Assembly (NCBI GenBank): GCA_004352715.1
Contig: SCFE01000047.1
Span: 1,568,842-1,632,841, forward strand
Length of the DNA: 64,000 bases
Reading direction: 5' to 3'
DNA from: Hofstenia miamia
Lineage: Eukaryota; Xenacoelomorpha; Acoela
How positions within the stretch are numbered: position 1 is the first letter of the stretch; every line of letters starts with the position of its first letter. The position numbers and the translations under genes were made by a program. A model generated the notes under the pieces. It ran no database searches and was not told where the DNA came from. It worked only from the letters and a program-made list of their open reading frames with translations. Positions 33,213-44,963 of the stretch are shown one piece after another.

Positions 33213-35140
33213 TATCTTATGTTTTTATATTTGATGCAAATTGTATTTCACAATACCTTTATTCTCCCTGCGCTACCTAAATTGTAACAAAAAATGCATC
33301 ATGGAAACTAAAACGAGCTAAATACAAGATTCAAAGCAATATATTTGCCAAACTACAATATAAATATATAATATCAAGAATTGCTCACTATTGCTTGGAA
33401 CTCAAACTAAGTATCCATGTTGAGTTATCACACTGACCAGATTTCCTACTCAATAATTTTACTAATTGGCATAATTTTGGAAATAAATGAACACTTAAAT
33501 ATTTTAAAATTCAGTGAAGAATAACAGACTAATAGCTATTTGCTGTCATTAGCTAAATTTAATATGCTAAATGGTGAACAAAGTATTTAGCACATTTCTA
33601 CAAAAAACTTCAATCTAAAGTTTTTAAAACTATCTAAAAAAATTTTCTATTTTCTTAAAATCTATAGCATCTATAGCATTTTGTTAATTTCTTCCAGCAA
33701 GTAGCTCACAAGCTTAATTAACTTGGCAGCTAGTCTGAGGAAACAGAATACCTTAGAAGCCTAATTTGAAATGAAAAAATGTAATATTCTTGAGATTGAA
33801 AAACATTTAGGAATGTTTTACATTTGAATATTTTAAGCCTATAAAAATACTGTATACCATATGTCAAAAAGCTTGCGGTTGCGCTTAGTGTTAAAGTTTT
33901 TATTGCAAAGCAATCGCCGGATAGATTGAATATTAAAATAATTGGAGGTACCAAGTGGACAATCAACTACGTTGTTCATTTTTCATTTTGATCAAAAATA
34001 TTTATACGGTAAATATGGATAAATATTTTATCTATGCTAAAAAATATTTTCGAATTTTTTGCGACAAGTACCTATCAGGACTTATACAACTTTTTTGTGA
34101 TGCTTGCAATAATCAGTTAAATTAATATTTGCATACAAAAATTGTATTGTGCTTACATTTTTTTGCACTTAAAATTTTCAAATAGAAAATTGCACATTCA
34201 TATATACGTAATTTATTTTCTTTTACATAGAAATCCAAAAGGTCCATAAGCTGAATAACAACAAAGAAAATAAAAAATAAACCCATTTAACTTTCATCTT
34301 TTTGGATATTATCTCAAATTATTTTTAATTGAAAACAAGGATCGCTAAAGAGAAGGATAGGCCTCGCGCGCACTATTGATTTTTAATTTACGTAAATACC
34401 AAACTATTTAGTTGACAAAATAAAACACAGAGCTTTACTTAAGTCAACGCGCACTAGCAATTTAATGATCACAGAAATTAAAAAATTCCTGCGTGATCTA
34501 TTTTCGCGTTGATTAAACTGTAGACACATAAAATAGAACATATCGTTTTCAATGGACGTGCGCGCACTACAGTTAATTAATTGAACAATTCGAACGATGA
34601 GAGGCATTGATTCATTCAGAAGCGAGCTTCGAATTATAATTAATAGTTAAAGGATTATTCTTGCAAGAGCTTAAAGAAAAAATATAGCCATAGAGGAGTT
34701 TTTTTAAAAAAAGAATCAAGCTATTATTTAGCTCATTTCCTGTATTCAGGGGTGTTAAAAATTAAGTGTACTATTGTTTTTGATTAAACATATTTAAAAA
34801 AATAAATAAGTGCACTTTCCAATTTTAAAAAAAATATGTTATTGCATTTAAATTTTACTGCCACCAATTTCGAGTCAAAATTAGGGTGATCTTAGCGCAA
34901 TTTGCAATATTTAATTTGCGTGAATTTGGTTGTACGTGGGGCCAAGATGTTACACATCATAAGAAAACCTTGTCAGCCAAATTTTATCGAAATTAGTTAT
35001 AATGTTTACTGCTGGGGCAACAATCTTAAATTTTCAGAAATTTCATTATCATCAGTTCTCTTGTGCGATAGGCACAGAAAAAAAACTTGCGTGCTTCGTG
35101 CACATCCCATGCTATTTTAACAGAAAAAATGACTACTTAA
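32936..35140. other. AT-rich non-coding sequence with long TA microsatellite
   Basis: (TA)n at about 33159-33210. No gene recognised. Confidence 0.5.
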
Positions 35141-35142
35141 TC

Positions 35143-35400
35143 AGCTGCAGAAAAAGTACGTGAACTCAGTTCTAGTATATCTTCCAGTGATCTTCCATTG
35201 AACATTCGTAGGGGTAAAACCTCTTATGTCAACCCAGAATTTGCAGAAGCCTTACTCAGAACAAATACCAGGTTGTGAAAGGCTGTGCACAATTTAAATG
35301 CCTTAGGCAAGTCTTCTCACTTCCATCATCCTGCCTCAGATTTGATTATCAGTTCATCTTCAAAAAGCGTGACTGGTATATCGAAAAAAAATAGTGGAAA
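35143..35400 (+). pseudogene. Degenerate coding-like stretch, unidentified
   Basis: The plus strand reads SAAEKVRELSSSISSSDLP, then RGKTSYVNPEFAEALLRTN, a stop, and KAVHNLNALGKSSHFHHPAS in the same frame. It has a protein-like composition with one in-frame TGA. No family recognised. Confidence 0.25.
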
Positions 35401-36287
35401 ATATTTAAGGCAATCTTTTAATTTTTCGCATTGAGATGGAAAGATAATGAGCGATTATGAGTACTATCACCATAACTAAAGAAATGTTTGCCCATCTTAG
35501 TGTCTGGAGGCTGCAGATCGACCTACGATCCTAATCTTGTCAACCCCACTACATTAATTTCTTCATTATATTGTTGGACAACTATTTTTCCTAATATTTT
35601 GGAGGTAAGCTAACATTAATGCACACTTTTTAACCCCTAATTATATTATAAGTTTGCCTTTTTTTCATATATATAATTTTTTCCTAGAAAGACGTATAAG
35701 TAGCGAAATATTTCGGACATATTTAAATTTGTACTAAAAGCGACATTGACGGTTGGGTTAAGTAATTAAGATTACATTAACACTATAAATTTTTATTATA
35801 ATTGGGTTGAATAAAGTATTGCCAAGGGAGAATTTCAAAAATGAGTTACTATTGGGTACCAAATTTTTATCCCTTATGCATCTCTGGCTGAATGGTTAAT
35901 GTTTGTAATAGTGCTGAATAGTGTTATTACAGAATTATTGAAAAACATAATAAGATTATCATTACATGATTTTTCTATTCAAACTTTTCTGTGTCTAATT
36001 GCTTACTTTTATTGATAAAGTTATTTTTAATATAATTTTGTTAGTTCAAAAGTAAGAGTGAGCGTAGTGCTGGTTAAACTTGTGGATTAACGTACTTATA
36101 TGGAAATATTTTAGATCAATTTTGTTGCTTAAAAATAAATTTTCTATAGAATGATTTTATTTTTAGCCTGAAAAGTTACATCCAACATAAGCACTTGTAG
36201 TTTTCATTTGCCAGAAAATTCATTGGTGATAAGAAAGAAAGGTCATATTATCTCTACTCTCTTTCTTCAATTTTCTTTAAATTTTCA

Positions 36288-36527
36288 TTGCTTTCTAAGC
36301 AGTCAACTTCACAAAATCGACATCTCCTTCAACGCCTAAGTTCAGCGAGTGTTGGATTGCAAAAGCAGAATGATATCTTCATGACAATTAGAAGACTTCT
36401 AGCAAGTTATGGAGACAAACTGAATTTTGGACAATTGTTAAGCAAATTACACTTTGCACTTTCAGAAATATGCACGCTTAAGACTTTTTCTTGTTTCTCA
36501 AATGGACTGATTCGGACTGGTCATTAA
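36288..36527 (+). CDS. Exon-like reading frame with stop, unidentified
   Basis: A strong acceptor (TTTCATTGCTTTCTAAG, after a long pyrimidine tract) is followed by QSTSQNRHLLQRLSSASVG and DIFMTIRRLLASYGDKLNF and ends with a TAA. It has the form of a last exon of 76 residues with amphipathic helices. It is not similar to TRPM and its stop rules it out as an internal TRPM exon. Parent gene unknown. Confidence 0.3.
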   Translation: MLSKQSTSQNRHLLQRLSSASVGLQKQNDIFMTIRRLLASYGDKLNFGQLLSKLHFALSEICTLKTFSCFSNGLIRTGH

Positions 36528-37385
36528 AATTTACCTTAGTGATTTTATCACATTTAAAGAAAATGTTTGTAGTAATGAATGAAATTTGCTATTTCATTAG
36601 ACTAACTTGTGTATTGTTGTCATCAATTTAGTGTGAAAATGATTGCTGACTGTTTTATATTATGTATTCTTTTTTATTTCCATAAGAAGCGTTGCCTAAA
36701 TACTTTCGGAAGTCATTTATAGAGATTAAAAAAGTGTAAATTTGCAAAGTTTTCCCGATAACATTTCTGTTTTTGCATTTTGCAGAGTGATCATATTTTG
36801 TTGATATTGAACTATAGTCTAATTTTTTACATGCGTTATCTTACTTAATGTAAAACGCATGTTGACCATTAAGCAATAGAAAGTTTTATTATTTTTAAGA
36901 CGTTCATATTTATGAAAACTATTATCCTAAAAAAAATAATAAATATTCATGACTGCATAGCAAGATGTATGTAGTTAAGTTCATTAATTTAGTATAAAAT
37001 ATTTTGCAGCCTCCACATTATGTTGCACTGTTCTACTGGTTGTCTATCCTTCTATTTAGCAATCATTGATTGAAAACAAATAAATTTTCTAATCCATTGT
37101 TTAATAAACAGTAAACCCAATTGAAATTGCAAAAAACTATCAAGTCACAACCTATCTATTGTTCAATATAAATATTCTTTCTAATAGCTAGCTTCTTGCT
37201 GTAATGCAGTGTAGATATCTACTTAGACCATCAACATTTTTCCATTTTCATTTTTCATTTTTTTTCTTTGAAAACAACACAAAAATTTTGCTAATAACAA
37301 ATATAAAATGAAATTTTAAGAACACATTTGGAAAATGGGCAGATTCATTGCTTAATTTTGTTTATAATTTATATATCATCTTTAG

Positions 37386-37707
37386 AAAAGTCCCTACAAC
37401 GTCATTTGGTGTCATTAACTTCAATGAAGATCCCCCAAATAAGATATGTCATTATCTAAGAATGGCATCTGATACCAATTTGGATGAAATACATAATTTA
37501 CTCATTAAACATTGGAAACTCAATCCACCTGGATTTATTATTTCCATAATCGGAGAAATGGGCACTTTACACATGTCTAAGCTGCAGCAAGAAGCAATTG
37601 AAACCGGCTTATTGAACATTACCAAGGATCAGGATGCGTGGATAACAACTTATGGAGTAAACGGTGGAATCACAAAGTTGTGTGGAGAGCTCAGAGCTTT
37701 TAAACAA
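37386..37707 (+). CDS. TRPM-like channel, N-terminal SLOG exon
   Basis: First recognised exon of the plus-strand TRPM gene (322 nt, 107 residues). It opens with KVPTTSFGVINF and continues with HWKLNPPGFIISIIGE and DAWITTYGVNGGITKLCGEL, the melastatin homology (SLOG) domain that binds nucleotides or Ca2+-linked ligands in characterised TRPMs. Here it is assigned by homology only. The acceptor is CATCTTTAG before 37386 and the donor is CAA|GTATTT. It enters in phase 2 and leaves in phase 0, joining without a shift to the exon at 39485. The exon with the start codon was not found upstream. Confidence 0.9.
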
Positions 37708-39396
37708 GTATTTATGTTGATAAATATCGTATAATAAGGTTAATTACATCAGTGTTTTGGAAATGTATTTTTGTTCAAAATATTGCTATTGAATGATTTA
37801 ATTAAATTCTAAAAAACAGAATCGATTTCCTGAAGTCTGTAAGTCTACTTTTGTTCTTGAAAAGTTTATCTTTTACAAAATTCCATATATAGAAAATTTA
37901 ACTTACAAAAAGCAGGAGGGGAATTTGAAATTTTAAATGCTGATTTTCTCTTTTGAAAAATATAATATATTTGAATAAATCTAAAACAGAAGAAGTACAA
38001 TGGGTTTTAGATTTAGATTTGTGCCACATTCACTAATTAAGTGTAGTTGGTAATATTTTCAAGCAGCAATGTTCATTGTAATGGTATGGTGTACAATCAA
38101 TTAACAGTTGGTTCTCAAATGAAGCCTCGTTCACGTTTTGAACGACTTTGATGAAAAAGTTTGTTGATAAATATATCAAAAGTTTATGGGATGTAATTCT
38201 TAGGATTTCAAAATATTTGCTTCCCATGCTAAATTTACTTTCGTCATTAGCCCAATAGCATTTTTCTTTATATTTAAGTAGGGTATTCTGTAATCAATGT
38301 TAACCTTTTTTGTGAATTTCAGCAACTAATTCAAGTCAAAATTTTCTTAACTACATTATATTTAATGATAATATCTGTGCAAAAGCAGTTTATTTTAAAT
38401 TAGTATTTTTTATCAATTGTGTGAATGCACATGCACAATTGTAAAATCATTCTTATAAGTAGTTGTTATTAAGACTCTTGAAGTAATGCTAATAGACAGC
38501 TATTCTCAACCTCATTTTCCATTGATTTTGTAAAACAACATTCAACACCTATAAGTAGAAATTCTATGTTTATTAATTCCTATATAAAAAATAATTGAAG
38601 ACAATGCTATGTCAATCATGAGCCGAGCAAAACGATATTCTAGTGTTGATTGATCATCTAAAGATGTATACCTTCCTAGAAAGCTTATGATCCATTTTGC
38701 AAGCAAAAAAAAACATTTTTCTAATGAACTGCATTTTGAACCAAGCCCTTTTGCACAAATCATTGTTTGTTTCTGGATTGGTGCGGTGCGGTTCTCCAAC
38801 TGCATCTAGCTAAATATGTCTCACTTTTAAAAACGCCGGAAAAATGCGAATTGTTTTTTTAATTCTGCACTACTGTGTAATGAACTCATGCTAGTAAGAA
38901 TTCTGCACTGTTATTAATTGACTAACAGAGCCTAAATACACAGAAACCCATCCAGTCTTGAAAATAACTAACGAAAAAAATGAAAAATATCTCATGAAAA
39001 AAAAGAGATGAAAGCTATCGAAATTAATTGAATTTCTTTGCAGATTTCAAAATTTAAATGACTTTATCAAATTTTCATCTCAAATTAATATTTAATTGCA
39101 AATACATTGATCAAATCTCATAAAAAGAAATTCTTTCAATAGAGAAGCGTTTTTTGGAACAATTTTTGCTAATAATAAATATATGTACTCTAAAAAATTG
39201 CTATTTGCTTTTCTCATGGCTTAAGATGTAGGCCTATACAATTTTGTTTTTCTACTACCAATTTTTGACTATTTCTAAAGCTATGTTGTCGGATAACGTT
39301 TAAAAAATTTTGATACAAAATAGCCATGTTTGCTATTTTTCCTCATTCTTACATCTCAAATAATTTAATATGCGTATGGATATATCTATGTTTATA

Positions 39397-39439
<43 letters not shown>

Positions 39440-39484
39440 TAATGAACATAATATAGTATTTTAGAATATTAAATTAATCATTAG
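37708..39484 (+). other. TRPM intron
   Basis: Begins GTATTT, ends ATTAG. Contains a (TA)n tract at about 39393-39440 and no recognisable inserted gene. Confidence 0.8.
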
Positions 39485-39677
39485 GGTGTACTAATAAATG
39501 AAGAATTATGCATACTTGGTATTGTTCCATGGAAAAAAATTTATGGAAATAGCATGTTGATTAGCAGTGATGGTGAAGGACTATATCCAGCGTTATATTC
39601 TACAGCTGCAAGCAGTTCAAGATCAAGAAACATTATTTTAGATAATAATCATACACATTACATTTTTTATGAAGATC
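39485..39677 (+). CDS. TRPM-like channel, second recognised exon
   Basis: This 193-nt exon continues the SLOG domain: GVLINEELCILGIVPWKKIY, then SDGEGLYPALYS and NNHTHYIFYEDR. The last element corresponds to the 'N-H-(S/T)-H-(F/Y)-I-(L/F)-x-(D/E)-(D)' signature of TRPMs. The acceptor is AATCATTAG, the donor C|GTAAGC. It joins in phase with 37386-37707 before it and, after the shared Pro codon, with 42074 after it. Confidence 0.9.
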
Positions 39678-39791
39678 GTAAGCATATCAATATTTTATAG
39701 TACAATTATGTGATGTAAATGAAATTCTAAGGTTCTTAACTATGGATTTTAAAAGTAAGCTTAATTACGAGAAAATATAAAAAATACATCT

Positions 39792-39829
<38 letters not shown>

Positions 39830-40241
39830 TCAAATAGAACTTAGACCAGAATGGGCCACAATTCTTAAATATTCTTGCAAAAGATATATTTTATAAATAT
39901 CCGCCTATATTGTAACATGCTTTGCAGATTGCGCTCAACAAATTATCCAGGCTCATAATTTTTAATAATTTTCTAGTGCTTTGATCCTGTTATCATTAAC
40001 ATACTGATTATTGGACTAAAAGTTGCGAGCCCAGATAAAACAAATGTACGTTGCAAAACAGGCTGTGCTGATTTTTTAAATATTACATGGTCTGCGTGCA
40101 GAGCTGACCTCCAGTAGCAACCCTTAGTTTTTTCTTCTAGATATTCCTTTAGTTCTAGTGTTTCTGCTTCCACACTTAGCCGTGTTTTCCTTTTTTTGCA
40201 TTACCATCTACAGTCTATCTACTTTACAATTTAACATGAAT

Positions 40242-40242
<1 letters not shown>

Positions 40243-40272
<30 letters not shown>
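40243..40272. repeat. (CT)n microsatellite
   Basis: About fifteen CT units; CT-rich imperfect tracts continue to 40460. It lies inside the minus-strand LINE. Confidence 0.9.
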
Positions 40273-40282
<10 letters not shown>

Positions 40283-40924
40283 AGTTCACCTTTGTTCCTG
40301 ATTAGTATCTCAACACTGTTATTACTCATGTTTGAATTGCCTTTATACTTTTCTGCGCATTCAATGCTGATTTCAGCAGTAATTTTCTAACTCTCCTTTT
40401 TGTATTCCTTCCTCGTAACCTGTTCTATCTCTCTCTTTTTCTCTTTCTCTTCCTCTCTCTCTCATTCCTAAGTATTTCTACCCTTTATTGACTTCCTCAA
40501 TCTTATCCCGACTGCTCGTTCTTAGCCCCATCTATCTGTACATTTGCCTCAGATTATTATCACTGCTGTACACCTTCCTAGTAAAAACACTAACCTAGAC
40601 TTTTTACTTGTTTTCCTCAATGTCTCAATTTGCTTCTGCAACAACTTCTTTGAGCTATCATATATATTCATGTCGTCAATGTACCATATGTGGCTCACTG
40701 CTCTACCATTCTTCTCCACCTTATACCATATGCCTGTCTCCGTAAGCCTCAGCCTGTGTCCATCTATCTCAGTTTGCCACATTCCCATCTCTCTTTCTCT
40801 CTCTGTCTTTCTCTTTTTACATCCTCAACTCTTACTCCTGCATCGTTTCTCCTCCTCTGGAAACAGCCTGTCTGTTCTAAATAACATGTCAGCCTACTTG
40901 AAATCACGAAAGTTAGCAATTTCC

Positions 40925-41125
40925 AAGTTATTGGAGACATCTTATTGCACTGAAACTGCTTGGCTCACTCCCTTTCTTCTGGGGCAACATACTTCTCTCA
41001 TCTATTTCTTCTTTTATTCTTTCCNAAGTTATTGGAGACATCTTATTGCACTGAAACTGCTTGGCTCACTCACTTTCTTCTGGGGCAACATACTTCTCTC
41101 ATCTATTTCTTCTTTTATTCTTTCC
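40925..41125. repeat. 100-bp direct repeat flanking a single N
   Basis: 40925-41024 recurs at 41026-41125 with one mismatch, around the N at 41025. Same pattern as the other single-N joins. Confidence 0.85.
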
Positions 41126-42073
41126 ATGATTATTGCTTCAGTTTCTATATCTACTGGTTCTGCTACTTCTGCCTCACGTTCACAACTTCATCGTCTCTTT
41201 ACTTAAGCTGTTTAACTCTCTTTCCTTTACTCTCATCCAGCTGCAACTTTCTCACTTGTCATGCAATGCTCTGTTCTGTAACTTCTAATACCATTTCTGC
41301 TTTTTTCTATTCTTCCAGCATCCTCTTCCTATAACCATTGTCATATGACCTCCTTCTTCTGTAGCACTCCAATGCTGTAATGTTCTGACCATATGTCTTT
41401 TTGTGTCAACATCCATTGATCTTTATGGACACTATACTGCCACTCCTTGAGTCCACCTCCTACCTAAAGATTCTTAGCACCATCTGACCAATTAAGGCAT
41501 GCCGTGAATTGAAGTCTTTTGCTTTTTCATGATTTGACATCAGTGAGTATTGTTGTTTGAGTATGGACTCACATTGCCCGGGGAAGTTGCCCAATAAGGT
41601 TTAGAGTGTTTCCTATCATGTGAGCTAAGTCAATTAGTTTTGTGACCACGATCACAATTGCTTAATCTCAGATTACCAAACTGGGCTACCTGCACACATT
41701 TTTATTATATTATTATTATTAATATTTATTTCCTTTTTATGGCTTCTCACAGCTATGTCTCTCGACACAGGAAATAATGACATTGTAGGCTTATTGCACA
41801 AGTTGTACTAACATTGTTCAATTATTTCTAAGGTAAATAAAATTAATTATTATATACTGTGATGTTTTTATATTTTTTGTCTTCACTATAATAAACAGCT
41901 AAATTAATCGGAATGGGACGCGCTTAGGATGGGAAAATCAGTGATGTGTTTAAGCACTAATGGGTTATATGGGCAATGGGTAGTCAAACGTGATCCATTA
42001 GCATCTCTGCATTCAATAAAAATGTACTTCTAATAATTTGCTAAAAATTGTAAGCTTAATAATATCTGTTTAG

Positions 42074-44505
42074 CACCAAAAAGTAGTTCGACTGAAGAAA
42101 AATTTCGCATAGATATTGAGACCCACATGGAAAGTATTGGTGAAAACACTCGTTATTTAGTAATTGTTGTTGGAGGAGGTAGTAGGATCATTACTGATGT
42201 AATTTTCAGATTAGAAAAACAAATTGCATGTGTCGTTTTTGATGGCACTGGAGGCGCTGCTGATGTGATCGCATATACATTCTTCCATGGTGATCAAATC
42301 AATGCGGGTGATAAAACTGCAGTTGAGGAATTGCGTTCATTAATTGCTTCCAAATTTATAGATGAAAATATTGACGCAGACGCAGTATATGCAAATTGTC
42401 AAAAACTTTTACAAGACCCGTCGTTGTTAACAGTGCATACTTTGCTTACCAACTCACCAGCGGGCGTTGATAAAGCAATTTTAAAAGGACTTCTTAAAAA
42501 ATATCAATTTATTGGTGATCAACTTCAAAAGGTACTTAGCTCTTCAATGCTAGACATCGCTCAAGATATAATGGAATCGGATTGTACACTAACGCCTGAA
42601 ATTTTAAATCCTTTATTGGTTATAGCTTTAAAAGAGTGCAAGATTGAATTTGCCAAGTTATTCATGAGTTACGGGGCAGATATACATTCAATAACTAATG
42701 AAGATATTGAAAAACATTTCTGGTATTATGAAGTGAATAAGAAGAACCTGAACATTAAAAATCACCTCAAATGTATTCTTTCCGGTGAAGTTGGTAGTCC
42801 TTTGGATAATGATACGAGAACCAAATATATAGGACATGTTCTTTTAATACACAGTATATTTAAACTTAATGCGGACATGATGAAATACATGTGGAGTGAA
42901 TTGAATCAACCAATAAACGGTGCTATGTTTGTTTCTGGAGTTCTTAAATATCTGCTTAAGGAAGTACAAAAAATTGAAAAAAGGGAAGAAATGACCAAGC
43001 TTGCTGAAGTTTTTGAAATGCACGCTGTACATATTATAAATGAAAGTTGGAGATCCAATCAAAACGCTACAATTCGCCTTCTGACTGTAGATGATGAATT
43101 TTTTGGAACAGATTCTGCAAGAATGGCAATTTTTGCTGATTGCAAGGAGGTTCTTTCAACAAGTGCATTACAGCATGCATTTAAAAAGAAATGGGGAGGG
43201 TGTGTTGCCGATAATAGTGCATTTATGCTCCTTGCTGCATTTCACACTATTGTTCTTATTCCCTTTCTAAATTATTCAGATATTTTTGGTTCAAAACCCC
43301 CTATGCTAAAGGCCATCAATTCCTTTTACAATACACCAATGATTAAGTTTATTGGATTTGCTGAAGCGCACTTAATTTTTTCTCTAATGATATTTTACTT
43401 TCTCACTATAGGTTTTAATAGAACGGGTATAACACGTTATGAGCTGACAATTCTAGTTTTTGGAGCCTCAAGAACATACAATCTTATTTTAGATTTTATT
43501 CATTTAACAGGAACATTATTCGAGAGAATAAAGCTTATATTTCAAGACATTTTTCTTTTTGTAGAATGTATTAGTGTAGGCTGCCACATTCTTGCCATTA
43601 TAACACGAACTCCATTATTTATTTCTAATGAAGCCTTGTTACATACATCGAACGATGTTTTTTATGTAATAGCCTTTTTGGGCTATTCATTTAAGGTTGT
43701 ACACATGATGTATATTCATCCAACATTGGGACCTACATTAAACATGATTGGTCTCATGTTAGCTCAAACTACTGTTATTGTTGCTATTGCAGCTATATTC
43801 ATGTTATCGTTTGGGATATTATCATATATAACACGGGTAGTATCAATTACTAAGGAAGTTCAAGTAATGAGAACTAGACAGTTTCTAAATGAAGTTGTTT
43901 TCTATCCATACTACAGAATATTTTGTAATTATTGGCTGGATGAAGAGGGCTTCTCACCTACACTTCGGGAAAATGTATACATTGTCATAGCAATGGCATT
44001 GATGTTAGTTTGTCATGCTCTTCTTTTGAATATGTTGGTAGGAATTTATGGTCAAACGTTTGAAAGAATTCAGAACAACGCAGAAAATATTTGGAAAAAA
44101 CAGCGATTTTTAATACTTTTAGCATATGAAACAATGGATACTTTTCCTGGAATCTTGGATTTGTTAATCAAAGGCCTTCAATTATTATTCAGGATAATTT
44201 TTTATTGCAGGATCTATCCCATAAAGAAAATAGAATTAGTGCCAGCTGCCATTACTTGCTGGGAGAAAAGAATGTGCCATAAATATTTGAAAACGCTGGA
44301 ATCTGGGGATCTTGCATTTGATGTGGCATCCAAGGAGTTGGTGGAAATCCATCGGAATGTCGACGCAGATGGAGAACGAATTTATAATCTTCAAGACCGA
44401 TTTAATAGCTTAGCAGCTCTATTAAACTGGATAGGAGAAAAGTATACTACTGATGAAGAGGCTTTTCCTCGAGTCAAGCCAATTAAGTTCTACAAGTCTG
44501 TCTAA
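42074..44505 (+). CDS. TRPM-like cation channel, main exon (pre-S1, S1-S6, TRP helix, C-terminus)
   Basis: This exon encodes about 810 residues to a TAA stop; residue numbers here start at the Met at 42127, which is internal. The SLOG domain finishes with YLVIVVGGGSR and a CVVFDGTGGAADVIAY segment (about 35-60). A long helical, ankyrin-like MHR region follows (about 100-350), then a hydrophobic pre-S1 (about 364-382), S1 (403-430), S2 (437-460), S3 (470-492) and S4 with the family mark TLGPTLNMIGLM (about 533-545). S5 (547-570), the pore (587-607) and S6 (615-645) come next, and then the TRP helix NIWKKQRFLILLAYE (653-668). The C-terminus has a short coiled coil (DGERIYNLQDRFNSLAALLN) and no kinase or NUDT9-type domain. 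The pore differs from usual TRPMs: YYRIFCNYWLDEEG stands where 'F-G-Q' is expected, and the pore loop is short. The S2 Glu/Gln pair of the Ca2+ site is not evident. Role: probably a Ca2+- or monovalent-permeable plasma membrane channel, inferred from family. Confidence 0.93.
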
Positions 44506-44569
44506 AAATGACTTATTGTGCCTACACTTACCCGTAATTGTTATTGTCATATTTCGGTTTTAGAATTTT

Positions 44570-44575
44570 AATAAA
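44570..44575 (+). promoter_or_regulatory. Poly(A) signal of the TRPM gene
   Basis: AATAAA 65 bases after the stop codon, in AT-rich 3' UTR. Consistent with a short 3' UTR. Confidence 0.65.
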
Positions 44576-44963
44576 AATTATATTTTAATATATTGTTTCA
44601 TTCTAAAATGGTCACTTTAAAAGAATACTGGATAAATATTATAACTCAATTTCCTATATTTATTTTATATTGCAATTAGAATGATATTTAAATTTTCGAA
44701 CATTTTTTTTCTTTTCTTAGTCCTTTCATTCATGTGAAAATATATGCAACAAATTAAAATCAATGTACATTTTGACAGACACAGAGAAAAATGTAATTTT
44801 AAATGTTACTAAAATTTTGGCAACCTTTTCTAAAATAATCACTCAGAATTGATCAATGATAACAATTGTTGAATAGCGTCCAAAGAAATTTTTCAATAAT
44901 TTAAGAACATTGTAACAGAGTTCATTAATATTGGAGCTTTATATTCAACTATTTTTGCTTAAT

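Larger units (their letters stand above)
39973..41530 (-). mobile_element. R2-like LINE (inactive), antisense in a TRPM intron
   Basis: On the minus strand, from about 41530, broken frames align with the copy at 59819-61384. Landmarks in order: VDSRSGSI, ALECYRR and GYRKRMLEE (Myb-like N-terminal region), a deletion, then PITWKLLTFVISSRLTCYLE (start of the RT fingers). Next come YKVEKNGRAVSHIWYIDDMN (RT palm with a DD pair), RRVRKLLLKSALNAQKSIKA with VITVLRY (thumb and connector), and LELKEYLEEKTKG (to about 39973). The (CT)n tract at 40243-40272 lies within it and reads as Arg-Glu repeats. Numerous stops, and the 100-bp duplication at 40925-41125, are present. Confidence 0.75.
39678..42073 (+). 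other. TRPM intron containing an antisense LINE
   Basis: Begins GTAAGC, ends CTGTTTAG. It holds an R2-like LINE on the opposite strand (39973-41530) and a (TA)n tract at about 39796-39828. Confidence 0.8.

Noticed and set aside
34902-35120. 72-codon frame with NVYCWGNN as a possible TRPM 5' exon
   Set aside because: No CxCG/H pattern of the TRPM N-terminus and no suitable splice sites joining it to 37386.
40544-41334. Plus-strand frames rich in Ser and Leu, like a membrane protein
   Set aside because: They are antisense to the R2-like LINE, driven by CT-rich sequence, and cross a single N.
42844-43062. Minus-strand frame inside the channel exon
   Set aside because: Antisense shadow of the TRPM coding sequence.
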